In this document: positions 22,888 through 36,561 of the stretch, in pieces
How positions within the stretch are numbered: the stretch's first letter is position 1
Layout of the letters: every line of letters begins with the position of its first letter
From: Sweltsa coloradensis
Taxonomy: Eukaryota; Arthropoda; Insecta; Plecoptera; Chloroperlidae
Length of the DNA stretch: 64,000 nt
Direction: 5' to 3'
Assembly (NCBI GenBank): GCA_024449915.1
Contig: JAMZAV010001431.1
Location: forward strand, 85,839 to 149,838
Program-made: the position numbers and the translations under genes
Notes under the pieces: generated by a model
What the model was told of the DNA's origin: nothing
Seen by the model: only the letters and a program-made list of their open reading frames with translations
The model's database searches: none

Positions 22888-23164
22888 CTAGAAAAACGCC
22901 AAAGTCGTTGTAAGACGAGTGAGCGAACCATGTACCCGGTAACATTTGAATTAGAGTTAATTGATAAAATGTTAAAATGTATATAGGATAACGTTTTGAG
23001 TTTAGTTCGTATAAGGGCGAGTCAACTTAGACCATAATGCGCTACTCTAGCCCAAGAGGCTAGAGAGGAAACCTTGTAGGTAAAGGGGGAAGAAAGGGAA
23101 TGTTCCCGGGTACTCAACACATGGCTAACTCACGCGTCTAACAACGACTTTGGCGTTTTTCTAG
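22888..23164. mobile_element. inverted-terminus element with CTAG at both ends
   Basis: The left end CTAGAAAAACGCCAAAGTCG is mirrored by the right end CGACTTTGGCGTTTTTCTAG, with matching extension into GTTGTNAGACG. Each terminus resembles the Helitron2-like 3' end of this window (CTAGGAAAACGCTAAAGTCC on the + strand of the 56.6-kb copy), but two such ends face each other. No coding content. Confidence 0.6.
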
Positions 23165-23512
23165 CGAAGAAGTGTTCAAACACTATTCGTGTGTAATTTG
23201 TACTCTCACCCTGGATGCTTGCGAAGAACAATGCTAACAACTGCTGGTGTTAATAGTAATCTTGAAGAAAACTGATTTTACTAGGATGTAAAACAGGAAA
23301 TATATTTAATTTCCTGCTATATGTAAATCGTCTTGTATTTTGACTTTTGACGTAAATCTTAGATATTTTACCAACATCCGCACAATGCAGAGCACTAATA
23401 ATACGTGTGCACTGTTCCATATTATCTTCTTCAACACACCATAAACCCACAGGAAGAGTATCCGCGACGCAAAATGCGATCAAGGGGTGAAGGGGGTCAG
23501 CTTCTCATTTGT

Positions 23513-23678
23513 GTTTGTTTTAGTTACCAGTGCAAACACCAGCAGCACTGTAGCTAGAAAAGACCACGGTCTTCTACATGTTAACACAAGACCTACTGGA
23601 CAGTGGGTAATGTGGCTTGCCTTTACGAAGATGATAGCTACAGTGCTGCTGGTATTTGCGCTGGTAATTAAAACAAAC
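23513..23678. mobile_element. 166-bp MITE with inverted termini of about 45 bp
   Basis: GTTTGTTTTAGTTACCAG and CAGCAGCACTGTAGCTA on the left are mirrored by TAGCTACAGTGCTGCTG and CTGGTAATTAAAACAAAC on the right, with a few substitutions. The central 75 bp is unique. There is no obvious target duplication. Confidence 0.8.
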
Positions 23679-23904
23679 TCAAAAATAGCTATCTGGATCG
23701 TCGTTGCGTCGCGGATGTCCCTTCAGCGCCGGTGACCCAATGCACGAACACGCGAGCAACACGCCCCACTCTCGCCAGATCCACTAGATATACTAATCCA
23801 CATAAGACTTACCTAGTTCTAGTGGACTTTGCTCACTCGTTTGGCAGTGTTGTCTGTTGCCTACTTCTATATCAGTGCATTAATGATGATTGATTCTCGA
23901 CACC

Positions 23905-24285
23905 GACAGTGTTGGCTCGAGCATTAAGCGCGCGACTCTGATTCGGGAGGTCCCGGGGTCAAATCCTGTCGAGACTGGCAATCCTGACTGGTGTTTTTTT
24001 CCCCGAGGTTGTCCTCAGTCGTTAATGCGAATGCAAGGGATTGAGTTCTCTTAAACAGACCTCGAACATCCCTTCACAAAATTGTCCTAACTCCAATATA
24101 CCTTTAGTCACCTGAAGACTGAAGAGGGGCATGTATTGCACCCTGGGCAGGTTTCCCACGAGAAAAAAATGACTCTCGACGCATGGCAATGGCAGGACAT
24201 TTTTAATATCCATTACTTGTGTGGTATTGGACCGACTACCCTAGGCCCAGCCATATGACTCATGAGCCACCCAGGGCGTCTCTCG
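23905..24285 (+). mobile_element. tRNA-headed SINE, copy 1
   Basis: A tRNA-like head (GGCTCGAGCATTAAGCG, then GACTCTGATTCGGGAGGTC, then the B-box-like GGGGTCAAATCC) is followed by GGCAATCCTGACTGG. A long non-tRNA body follows (CCGAGGTTGTCCTCAGTCGT, GCGAATGCAAG, and beyond). The copy at 27755-28050 keeps the same order of blocks. The 3' end is set only roughly. Confidence 0.55.
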
Positions 24286-27200
24286 TAGTCGACGTGTACG
24301 TTATTTAGAAGATGCATACAAATATTTTTCTTAGTAAACGTACAGCTCGTATTTTATTATTTGATTAGAGAATTAATATCAGTTTCGATAGAATTAATCA
24401 TTGGTATATCAATGTGCAAATATTTGTCTTTGTGAATTTGCTCCACTAATCTAAAAAGATGCAATATTGAAATATATGTATTCTCTACGATCTTGATGTG
24501 TGTGTGTCGACACTCACAGGTCCATCATGTCGTACAGACGATCAAATAAAACTTTTGATTCTCACGATTTCTTGTCTTCATTGTTGTTAGGCTAAGCAAT
24601 TAAGCCTCTTAGAAACGGAAAGTGTTAGGGTTTTCTGATGAGAATCAAACTCAAACTTTTAAACACAACCGAAGCAATTTAACGATTGCGGCATGTGGGA
24701 AGTATCCGAGTATGCCCGACAAACCACGAAGCTATGCAAGATATGCCTTACGCTTGAGATAGGTTTCATGCATTATTGTGCGCTGGAATATATTTCGGGG
24801 CGGCTGCCAAGAGAAAGATATAACTACAAAGGTGCTCCACAAACGACACAGTAATATGAGATATCCGCTATCCCCCCCCCCCCCCAAGCTGCGCAGTTTT
24901 GTCTTTTAATCCGTATTTTTGAAGTGGTACTAATATGTTTAAGTTAAATTTGTCCTCTACGCAATGTTAGGTGTGAGCCCTAGCATTCAAGCAATGTAGT
25001 TCAAAAGTTAGTGTTAGCTATCATCTTCAAATGTAAATATCGGCTTTTAAATCGTAAGGATTTCACTAAGTACTATTCCGTGATAGAGTATTTAGTAGGA
25101 TCGGTCTCCATTCTTGCCAATGGCAATCGTGACTTAACGTTTTGTCCTGAAATCCTTGAAACCTTGCCACACCCTGCCATACGTTAACGTTATGTTTCAC
25201 ATCACTCTTATGAAAGTTACTGACTTACTGTTATACTTCCGAAAACGTATACATATCATATTTTATTCTATACAAAAAGTACGAATGAAGAACCCCAATT
25301 GAATTTATGTTCTGCGACCAGAAACGATTTAGAAGCTCTAGTGATGCGCTTCCAAGAAAGGCAATAGCGAATGAACAGTTCGTCAGGACGCCGCTATAGG
25401 AGATGTAGATTTAGCTATATTTGGCCAACCTGTAAAATATTATTGTACTTTAATTTTAAACGATCTTCTTGATCTTGAATGTCGAACACGGTGTGCCTGT
25501 AGCTTGTTAGGGCTAGAGTGGAGTGAGTGAGTTTGTTTGTAAGTGACCTTTAACTTGATCCTATCAGATTTACTTTCTACAAGAAGCAAACCACCTATAG
25601 AGACAATAGAGAGCGTATATTTGCACTACAGCTCGGATGCACGCAACGGATGACTCGCCTGGCCTGGGAACACATGAGGACGAAATAATATGTTAACATG
25701 GGTTAATATTAATAATTATTATCAATGCAATACCTCGAAATGGCAAAACCATTCCCTTGATACCTACAGGAGAGCTAGAAGATCAGCATTGCTCATCCTA
25801 TCACACTCGCATTCATACTTATAATGTCACATGTGTTTATGCTACTTGTTAGAATGAAAACAAAAGATAGCTTACTTATTGACCCAGGAGCTCGAGAAGA
25901 GTGTAAAAGAACACGGTACTTCCACAATTGTCGAGTTATTACAAATAGCCAAAGACTGGTGATGCTTTATAACCGTTCCGTATCCGATGCTTATACCCGT
26001 GTGTGCAACACAAACATATTCGAGTCCCCACACCGGCTATACGTACTACGTAGCCACCCTAAATACTTCAGGGCGTGTACGTAAAGACATGAGGCTGTGC
26101 TTCAGGCAGCTGTGGCGCCAACTCTCGTTGCTACTTTCTCTAGGCAGACGACGTGTGAATTAAGGAAGGAATATAAAATTAATATGATTATGGGAAATTG
26201 CTTGTGAAAGTATTATTGTAATACACGTATAACTACATTTATCCGTATTACGGTGATATATTTTGAAATTGCATAATTTGAAGGTTAGTTTGAATAGTGG
26301 TACTTCAGTTATAATACGGTGGTCATACTCAGACTTTCATAGATACATCGACTGTCAGAATTATGTTCGGCTAATTTCGATTGTTAATTACTTTCGAACC
26401 TCTAAAAATATTGTTGTGTCTAGAGCTCTACATTGACAGATTATCGAGTATACAGAGTTCATAGAGGAATTGAAAGTTTTGTTTTATAGTCAACGATATA
26501 CAAAAAAGTATATTATGAAGACTTGAAATCAGTTATTTTGCTATTATAGAGCTGTTATTCTTGAGTTGATGGTTCTTCAATGTCATCCGAATATGTCAGA
26601 GAAGTTATGTTATGTCCATTTGTTTCTCGGAACGACTTCTCTATTATTATAAACATAAAGCTACGCGTAAAGTGAAAAACTCATCTTTCACGCCTGAGAC
26701 ATTGCAGATAGAGAGTACACCCAGTCACCCACCAAGCACATCTCCAGCTATTTGTCAAAATTTCGTACCACCCATAAAATGTCTTCTCCTGCAGGCAATA
26801 ACTTAACTGTAAAATAACAATTACAATTGTTTTGTCATAAAATAATACAGATTTAATTGTGTACAAATTTAAATTTAAATTAGTTAATTTAACCCTTCTT
26901 TAATTTATTTAAAACTACTTATTTTCACTTTTTGAAATTGTCCATCTATAAATCTATGAGTTGTTATGAATTATTGTAAAATTCTGCCAGTCGTAGAAAG
27001 GAGTAAGTCCGAAATATTTCATTATTAGTTAAAAACTATTTTTCCACACAAGAACATTGAAAAGTTAATTTAAAGAATTACTATTTTATTGTTTTCACAC
27101 AGGTTTAGATGTGCGCTCACCTAAAAATAGATTTGCTTCCCCCTTTACAAACACGGATTAAGGAGTAATCAAAATGCGGAGCGAAGCTTACCGTTTTTAT

Positions 27201-27754
27201 AGCGTTTATTCCAGCGTTTAATTCTCCTTGGTAGAGGTGAATAGAAGTTCGCCTATGGCGAGACTAGCTTCACGTCCTCTCTCCGGATCCCAAAGGTCGC
27301 CAAAACCCTCCTTGATGAATGGCAATATTATCAACTAAAAATACATGTCAATTGAAAGCTGTATTTGGTTTTCATGCGAAGCACGCAAAGCGAACAGCAA
27401 AGTGGTGCGATGCTCCCTAATAAGTATATTATTTGTAATATAGGGGTGTATATTCCTGGCACTCTTAGATTACATGACGTCTTGGAATGATCGAAGATAT
27501 TTTATTTTAGAACAACAAAGAGTCCAATACTCGGAGCTGTAGGCCTACATATTGATCTATATTCTACAATTTAGGTTACTCCACTCCTTGTATAAATTGT
27601 TGTTTTTAATTTCAAAAGTGTAACTTTATAGTGATTTTCCCGTTTTATCTTACATATATTGTCTACTTTTTTCTGTGGCTACAGAGAGTTATGAAAAACT
27701 TCAAGAAGACCTCGGCAAAGCCCTTATTCTTTCGAGTAAAACACAACACCACCG
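24286..27754. other. no supported gene
   Basis: AT-rich sequence with a C-tract at about 24870-24884 and short unrecognised frames. A segment near 27175 (GGAGCGAAGC) resembles repeat termini seen elsewhere in the window. No splice-supported coding was found. Confidence 0.4.
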
Positions 27755-28050
27755 ACAGATGTAGTTCAGCAAGCGTAACAAGCGAGACTCGGATTCGGGA
27801 GTCCCCGCAATCCTGACTAAACGTCTTTTAGACAAGTGTTTCTTCAATCGTTGTTGCGAATGCAAATGGTTCGTTTTCGCATTCATTCCTTGGTCATTCT
27901 CTTCACAATTACCCTTACCCCAATATTTCGTTAGACAGCTCAAGAGCGGCGTCCAACTGCCCCTAGCATCCATCCAGGTTTCATAGTTATAGCTACCTGC
28001 AAGTTCTACACGGAGTAGCATCGCTGGTGCTCCTGGTGGTGGTGAGCCAC
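27755..28050 (+). mobile_element. tRNA-headed SINE, copy 2
   Basis: It aligns with the 23.9-kb copy: GCGAGACTCGGATTCGGGAG, GCAATCCTGACT, TCTTCAATCGTTGTTGCGAA, CTTCACAATTACCCTTACCC. The B-box region is deleted between GGGAG and GCAATCC. It is more diverged, and no clear target duplication is visible. Confidence 0.5.
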
Positions 28051-31000
28051 TCCTTCGTTCGTTCGTCTTCCTGAATGTAACGTACCACTAGAACGTACAG
28101 GGGGAAATCATTCCCGTTGAGTCCCGGTGATTCTTTGGCTCCTTGCTCTCATATCCCAGAGGTGGCAACACAACCTGTGAAGACTGGCATCTTCGCGCGC
28201 TTCGGGATATTTCGACGCTGGTGACAATACTTTCAATCTGCAGTATATTATTTGCATGTTCCTACAATCTACTAACTCACGGCCCTCGTTTGGTTACTGG
28301 CTATTTCAAGGCTCTCTCATGTATCAATTGCTAATATATTATGGCACCTCCATTCCAGACACTTTCATCCTGACACTCACACTTCGCTACCTCAACACTC
28401 TTATACTCACAATCTTCATCGTTTTTCCTCTTCTTAAAACTAATTTCTTGTCGAACAGTTTGCATTTAAATCCCTCAAAAAGCCATTACATCAGTGGATA
28501 GATAATGTGTAGGCCTATACTAGTGTTGTTTTTGGTCCGTAATCTTTTTATAACCATTAAAACGTTTTAGTTCTGCTAGTGCTATTTCTTCCCTAAGCTC
28601 TATTCATCTTAATTGTTAGTCCACACTAGCTGCTGGTTACAATTTTAAAAAGGAGTCGACACCAACCCTAAATAGGCCTTCATACACCCAATTATTCAAA
28701 CCAACTCTTTGTAAAATAATGTTAATGATCCTAAAACGGTTTTGAAAGGATTGACTCGTTTTTTATTATCCTAAGCGTGCACACATCGTACTCTCACTGG
28801 GGAAGACTTTGTAGACGTTTCTCTGCCATTTGACTTAAGTCGTGTCTTGTTACGTGACCATAAACAAGACATTATACATCTCTTGGAAAACTGTTTGTAT
28901 CTGTAGAATACTGTATGTTTAAGTACTATGTGTTCATATTCGGGTGATGCCCATTTCTAGCACTTGTTTGGTTTGTTTGTATGACTTGGTTTGTGGGCAT
29001 ATTATCCAAGGAATAATTTGAGAATAAATTCTAGCATTGCCACGATGACTAATGCTATGTTGAACACCACTTTAGTATTATTTTTATGATATCCTTTCTT
29101 TTTATGTGCTAGCAAGCTTTTGGTTAACAATATGGCATAATGTCGATAAACTACCTAAGATGTATTGTGACCATAAAACCCTTTAAACGTTGCTCGAACT
29201 TTTCTAGCAAATCCTTTTGTCAAAATTCATCAATATTATATCGTGTAGTCAACATTCTATGCCTGACTTAAACCAATATTCTTTAACTCAACATGTTCAA
29301 TTAAGTTTTTATATTTTTTTTTTATAAAAATTTAAAATAAAATATTACTTGACCTCTCAGATAGAGAAAAAATCGTAGTAATTGTATGTAGGTTGAACGA
29401 GATATATTGCCATTCCAAGTGCGGCCTTAAGCCCAACGTATGAACAGTGTCAAAATGCCCTTCTTGGGTCACACGCACACGCAGAAGTGATAAAAGTGGT
29501 TTCATGGCGCACTGGATTGGAAGTGGTGTTTACGTAGTGATTCTATTTGAGGCATGGTTTAGAGTAAATTAAGACAGTTTTTATTCAGTGGTGTGTGTTG
29601 ATAACAATGTAAATACCACGTCAAACTCTTCATTTTTAATTTTAAAAGATTCTCATCCCTTACCTACTACTTATTCGTACATCTGTTTAGTGTGATATAA
29701 TGTGATTTAGAGATTTAACCATTTATTTTGACACATTTATTGATATACTCAGATTCAGGCATTTCGTCTTCTTTGTAAGATTTGCTTTTTCAGGAGTACT
29801 CAAAAGTTTATAGTTTCATGAAACAGTGAGATGGAATACATCATGAAACTTGTAGGTGTGGAGTAAAAACATTGTTTTACCGCGTTTGTGTATCCAATTC
29901 AACTTCCAAATAGAAAACGGTATAGTACACATGTGGAGCTTACAATAATATTTGGCGCTTTTCCTCACGCAAAATGTAGATGACAACCTAAGACTAAGAC
30001 AATTGTCTACTATTGTATTTTATTACAGCAGCCAAACAGTACATTTTTAAATGTTTCAGTGAATTATACTTAAAAACTGCATACTTGAACAGCTTCTTGG
30101 AAGCAATTTGACATTTGGATTCCATACTTTACAAGTGGATTTTCCATGTTATTCTGTGTACCAAAAAACAATTTTCCACCATACAAGAGCATCTTCAGTG
30201 CTCCAGATGCCTCTACTACGCATGTGCGGCTGTTGTGTGATGGTGTTGAGTGCTGTACTGGCATTGTATCTAAGCGGCCACGCAAAGTAATAAGCGTAAA
30301 GCAATGTAACTCGCTACCATGGCGTACTAATGTTTTACAAACCATCTAATGTGCTTCATTCTAGAGCTAAAAGTGAGCTACTAGAAATTGTATTGGGAGA
30401 GTAAGTAGAATTTTTGTAGTGTAAGAGTAGCTATAGGCATTAGGCTTTAGTCTTAGTTATAGATATAGGCCTAATGAGTTTAGGATTTTGACAATAGTTT
30501 TGTTAAAGTTAACGCCATTAACATAGACTAGTGTTTCCTATTGAAACTCATAATAATATAGTATTAATTTTGCTTACTTTGATTAAATAACCATGTGTTA
30601 TGAAATTTTGCTGATCTTCAATCAGGTTGTGTACGAGCAAAAGTAAAATTAGTGATGCAAGTTGGTAACACTTGAAAATTTTGGCAATTGGTATCGATTT
30701 AAACATAGATCGCAGAATTGAGTAACAACCCGAAGTTAATCATGGTTGGCAGAATCGATGTATCCAGATCGAGTGTAATACGTGATAAAAACTTTTCACA
30801 ACATAATGCTCAGTGCAAATGTGAAGAAACTTCGAAGTAAGTACACCTGTATCATTTCAAAAAAATGATTATAGTGATAACTTAATGTTGAGATATAAAA
30901 TTTTATGATACTTATCCAAAATGTGTGGCGTACATTAAGATAAACAAGCGTTAAGAAATAATCAATTGGCATCACATATTTTAAAGTAAAGAACTGTCGA

Positions 31001-33607
31001 ATACAAACTTATGTCTATGTAAATAATGACATATAATGTTTTAACGATTGTTGGAATGAACATTCTCGGGTTTCCAATTTAGCTATTTTCCGAATCTTAT
31101 ATTAAAACACACAATTGGAATAAGTAATGCGTGTTTGGGTTATACAGGCATACAAGGCCGCAAACAAAATATTGATTGATTATGGTTGTAGAATGTAAAC
31201 GTTATTTTGTTTGAAAAACCTTCATTACCGTTGACAATGTATCAGATAGGTGCTCCTTTAGCTTACGTTCCGTTCCTCGACGATATAAATAACGCAATAC
31301 CAAACTAGTTTCATAATGACTCAAAAGGTCCTATTCACCAAACCACACTCGGTAGAATTAGTTACCAACTTCAGATTGCTATGATCTCGAATACGGGCTC
31401 GATATTGTAAGTTTTTAAAAAGGAAATAATTTTAATTCTGCCCCGCTAAGTGTGGTCAAATGCCACTTTCATCCCATTCTTTATCTAATTAGTTTGGTTT
31501 CCAATATTAAGTGGAACTTTTTTGTGACCTAACCAGTAATAATAAAATAGTAATACAATAGTTGGATCCTCTTAGGTTTGATTAATCAAACGAAATTAAA
31601 TGTTAAATTGTTTAAATGTTGTAAAATACAATTATTTCCTTAACTGTGTGCCTTAGAGCTAACACAATCATTTACCAGTTAACTCAACACAACCAAAGCT
31701 CTATTATAATTTAGTTAACAGAAACAGAAACCAATTATTCACCCCAAGATAAACGGGTTCACCGAACCCCTAAATAAAGCACTACTTTTGAACAAGAGTT
31801 CGAACTTCCGAAAACTAAAACCTTTAAAAACTTGCTGATGATAAAGTCCTGCTTTAGCCTTGGCAACAACAACAATAGTTTTTGCATAGCCTTTTTGAAT
31901 AATAATTAATAACTAATAAAATGTGTTATTTTATTTTATAATGGAAGCCCGTGTAAAATACGAATCATCTAATTTTCAATAGATTTCAAAGAAGGGTATT
32001 CCAAAATATTTCATATGTCAACATTGCTGTTTTCTTTTCTGATTTGAATCTATATAAATATAGACTTAAAAATAATTGTCTCTGAACGAGTCCTAGTTGT
32101 ACGTGACGTCACCGATTCTGTCAATCATAGCCCTGTGAAATCTCCCACGAGTTGTAGCAAGTGTAGTGTAGTGTGTTAGTGAGGCCTACTTCTGGCGGTT
32201 TCAGTGTGGCTATCTGGAAGGCCTGCGCTCCCACTTAGGCGGTTGGACGCAGAAAGTCAAGTCCTGGTACTGGGGGAGGCCTCTAGTAAGTGAGCCCAAC
32301 CTGCATGCGTCACCCTTCCAACAAGGCGCTGGCTGGAGCTTGGCTTTGCGCATGCATGCGCGTCTGCATGAGAGTACGAGCTTGTCACATGAACTTCAAC
32401 AATGTTTCTATCCCCTCTCTCTCACTAGGGTGGCTTTGTACTCAATGGTCGGACACTCAAGACGGGGTCAAAACTCCACTCGCAAGATACTTTCCATTTC
32501 CACCGTTTCTTAGTAATGTGCATACGAAATTTCTGCACAGGTAGGCTGAAAGTCACGTTGTAAGGTTTACAAGACTTGGCTGAAACACTGCTTCTTTGTG
32601 GATGTCTTTACGTAATATTCATTCTTATTGTGATATTTTATAATTATTCATTATTCTGTGTTTGTCTGTGTTACGAGTGAGTCTTCGACGTGCAACTAAC
32701 ACCGGGTTTCATTACATTATTAACCCCTCGGAAGTTCGCTCGCTACTCGTGTGAGTCTGATATAGCTCCAGCTACCGTCTCGTTTGCACCGCACCCCACC
32801 CACCCACCTGCATGATCAGTGATTCTAGTTCACATCACATCTTTTATGTCCTACACAACACGCCTGTCACACTCACACCCTCTGGAAACTAATTCTAACC
32901 ACTCATGTGGAGGGAGTTGTTCAGCACCAAAGAAGAGATGAATGAGGTTAGGATTGCAATGGTTTCACATAAGATCTGATAACTCAACTTCAGAATTAAA
33001 AGAATCGGTAAAAGCTTAGTAAAACATCTCTACTGTTATCAAAGGGGATGATTTGTTACGTATCAAAACGAAATCGTCATATGCCTAGTTTATTCGTTTT
33101 ATTTGTTACATATTTTGAACGATTATTCTTAACAACAAGTTATTGGATGAAAGATATAACAGAAAAGGTCATATCCACATAAACGTGAGTTTCTACCACA
33201 CTACTCACATAAGTTACAGCAGCTGTTATACTCTCCAAAGACGTAAACAACCCCGTTTTAATGGCATCCAAAATTGCATTAAAGTTCTGTTAACGATGCT
33301 GGCACAGAATTCTGAAAATACTATAATTATAAAAATGCATAGTTGAAAAAGTATAGTTACAAGCATGTGCTCCAAAATGATGAAACCCCCACCTACAAAA
33401 AGAAAAACTCGAATATGATTCGACTTTGACTGAAGAAATATTCAAGATCCCAGTATACTGTACAAGCGATGCATTTGAAAGATTTGAGTAGTTACAGTTA
33501 AATATCTTCAACTTGCCAGTATCGTTAACAAATCTCTCTTTCATCCCAGTAAAAAATTATCAACCATTTGTTACACATGAATAATAAACTGGAACTACAT
33601 TATGCTG
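28051..33607. other. long unannotated stretch
   Basis: No domain-bearing frame, tRNA or organised repeat was recognised. A perfect CRE palindrome, TGACGTCA, lies at 32104-32111 and is followed by moderately GC-rich sequence to about 32550. This could be regulatory but has no attached exon. The stretch may be intergenic, or a large 5' intron of the dysc gene. Confidence 0.4.
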
Positions 33608-33622
33608 ATACTTATTATTAAC

Positions 33623-33693
33623 TACAATTCAGAAATTAAAAAAGTCCGCCCAACCGGGAATCGAACCACGGATCTCCACATTCCAGTGGCGTA
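33623..33693 (-). pseudogene. retroposed tRNA 3' half with 15-bp target duplication
   Basis: The minus strand contains CCACTGGAATGTGGAGATCC, the T arm region GTGGTTCGATTCCCGG, then TGGGCGGACTTTTTT. The insert is bounded by identical 15-bp copies ATACTTATTATTAAC at 33608-33622 and 33694-33708. That is a target-site duplication of the length made by LINE-type retroposition. Only the part from the anticodon arm onward was inserted, so it is a half-tRNA retropseudogene. Confidence 0.75.
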
Positions 33694-33708
33694 ATACTTA
33701 TTATTAAC

Positions 33709-36329
33709 AGCCGTTACGGTCAATTAATGTTTACATTTTTGGTAGATGTTAGTTTTGACTTGCGTGGGTTTGGAGGAACACATACCCTAGTGCTAAATTA
33801 AAATAGAGAAAGTAATCACATCCCCCTTAATAGCACTACACAAAGCATACAAATGTGCTGTGTTGTTAGCTTGAAAACACATTTCCAAAAACATCTTTGG
33901 TTGTCATAGAAAATGGTGTGTAACTCTTTATTTCATCTTCCACACATTTAAAACTTTTTCGTTCCTACTGAAGCCATATGGAAAAGTTATAAATTTATAT
34001 GCAGGTAACTTTTTTTCAGTTTGACACCAATTTTTTGTGAATTCAAAATTAATTGATTTTTTCCCCAATTCAACAGGGTGAAAAGTGCCCTTTTTAGAGA
34101 AGATTGAAAATACACATTGCTGGCTCAAAACGGAAAATAATTGGTTTGTCCCGGAAAACTAACAAATTTCTAGTACTGCTGTTATTTGAGACACACAAAA
34201 TCAAAAATACGTTAAAATCTAAAAACCAAATGTAGTTGTGGAATTCACTAAATTTTAATTATTTTTTTAAATAAAGATTTTATAAAAAAATCCAAAATTA
34301 CACGAAAATTGCTTAAAAATATCGATAAAACCCAAACAAATACCAAAATTCTTAGGAAAAAATCGTAATTTTTATTGGTTTATTACAATTTTCTAATTTA
34401 GACAAAGTTTATTCAGAATTGAAAGGATGAAGTATTATTACATACATTTAACACTGATAGTTTTTCAATTCACAAGAACACGCCGATAAATACCACACTA
34501 ACTAGAGACTGCATGATTCATACTTTGATACTGTCGTACTATCCAACTAAAATAGCTTTTGCATGACGATCAATCAATCTATACTGTTTTCAAATATTCC
34601 TTAAATCGGAAGTTAGAAAGAAATGTTCTTCAGCTTCTTATTATAGTATGCCATTTATTAGACAGGACAAATAACCGCTTTAGATTATACATTACAGCAT
34701 TGAAATCAATACACTGTTGTCAAAGGAAAATAAATGAAAGATATATCTTTTTGTTGAATTGTTAAGTTGTGAGAGTATGGAAATTGCATAATATCTTTCA
34801 ATACGTTGTGTTTACCTAACTTCCCAAAACGACGATTTTGTTTCTAAATACCCGAATAGAAATCAGGTAGGACCGCTAAAGGTTTGCCTACCTTTCTTCC
34901 TGGAGGATACGTATGGACAGATTGAACACAATCATGTTTGAGTCAGTGCGCCCATCGTCCCAAACACTCGGCTCACATCAGTGTATGGTGATGACCCTTT
35001 TGGATGACTGATCACATGCAATAAACGTATCCAGCGTATTTTAGCATTATTTTACATTATTATGTGTCTTGCCAATTTCCAATATTAAGCAATGTTAAAT
35101 ATAAATTGATATTGTGGCGTGAATTGAAAGCACACAGATGTACTTTGTGAAGTAATCCAGTGGACAACACAAGTTCTCCACAGAAGATGCAATGTCCTCC
35201 AACTTCCTACTTGATAACTCTTCAAAGTTCATACATATGTGCGATCTCGTGTTGATTTCACACATGATTTACCACTACATGTATTATATTGTCACAACGA
35301 TCTTCGGTTTTCCACTGGAATCACGGCTAAGCTAATTTTCAAGTAATATCCTACATGATTGCGTTATAATTGATTGTCTCGTAAAACCAAACTTGGTGAG
35401 CATTAACTAGTGGCATATTATGCAAAGTTTTCAATCTGAAAGCTACAATGTAACTAACATTGCTTGACATAGTTGACCCCACTAATAACCACAATATACA
35501 ATAATTGTGTAGTCCTAGGAATGTGTGTTGCTATAGAAAGTCACCTTTGCCACTGTCAATGTAGACCCTAGGTTTTCCTTCTTGTGTAGTACTTGGTGTC
35601 AGGTGCTGCGATCTGTTTGTCGGTGGTTGCAGCCCTCACGGTACCAGTGTGTTAATTCCCGTAAATCAATTGCAAGGAAACTCTGGTTCTAGAACTTCTT
35701 CTTTGTTACCCTTCTGGTCTCACTGGCTAGCGATGTGAATAGTGACACGGATTAGGAAGGCGGATTCCTAGGACAAAGATTCCTTGCAGTCGACTCTATA
35801 GCTACTAGATCGTGTTGTCTGTACAGTGGTGCTATATAGCCCACGTTGTTTGTGTGTGTTCAGCTAGCTGCTAGTATGGTGTTGTCTGTGTCAGTGGCCT
35901 TATACACCCCACCTAGTATGTGTGTGTATTGCATGCTACGTCTCTCCCAGTGGATGGAATAATGTGTCAGGTAGCGGCACCTGCGCACACTACTTGCATG
36001 TTTATGTGTTCTCTTCTCTTGTAGATACTGCTAGAGTATGTAAGCCTCTACGGTATTGTAGTGTTGTGTTGCTAGCCGTGCGTGTTGATCAAACATCTCA
36101 GAGGGCTCGTTTGCATCTAATTATTTCAGTGCAAACACATGAGCAAGATCGATATGTAACTAACGTTATTTCAAAGGAGTCGGCTCCGAAAGCACTTATT
36201 TTAAATTCATACGCACAAGTGGACGGACGTTTAGCTCGTCTGGAATACAACATAGAGCACAATGTCCATCATTTCACGTGCTTTAACGTAAGTGTGGATC
36301 CTTCGTGAGGCTGTGTTCCATGTGTTCAG
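33709..36329. other. upstream intron or intergenic sequence before the first recognised dysc exon
   Basis: AT-rich to about 35500, then more balanced. A 128-codon frame at 35922-36308 has no recognisable domain. It lies too close (about 20-40 bp) to the acceptor at 36329 to be a preceding exon. Further dysc exons must lie upstream, here or outside the window, but none is recognisable. Confidence 0.4.
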
Positions 36330-36476
36330 GAGTTGGGTCACAAATTGAGTCGAAGCTTCGACATGAAGGAGAATCAGGAACTTCTCGAATCGGACGCGTC
36401 GTTAATGCGGCGCCACCAGTCGATGCAAAGACTCTCGCGAGGGGACGTGGCTGACTCGAATTTGGACGAGGAGCTC
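36330..36476 (+). CDS. dysc: whirlin/dyschronic homologue, internal exon (linker before PDZ3)
   Basis: This is a 147-bp exon (49 codons, phase 0 at both ends). It lies between the acceptor TTCAG ending at 36329 and the strong donor GTAAGT at 36477-36482. The peptide begins ELGHKLSRSF and ends DSNLDEEL. It is charged, Ser- and Arg-rich and low in hydrophobic residues, as expected for the disordered linker ahead of the last PDZ domain. The assignment rests on phase agreement with the PDZ3 exons downstream and on codon-like composition, since the linker itself is weakly conserved. The reading frame stays open past the donor but becomes microsatellite-coded. It could be alternatively spliced without changing frame, because both flanking exon borders are phase 0. 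Confidence 0.65.
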
Positions 36477-36561
36477 GTAAGTACCGCTCGACTCGGCTCA
36501 ACGGTAGACGGCAGCCATTTTCTACTACGGGCGGCCATCTTGTCGAGTGTCAACGGTGCGG

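Noticed and set aside
35922..36308. 128-codon frame as an extra dysc exon
   Set aside because: No domain is recognised, and the intron to the next acceptor would be too short to splice.
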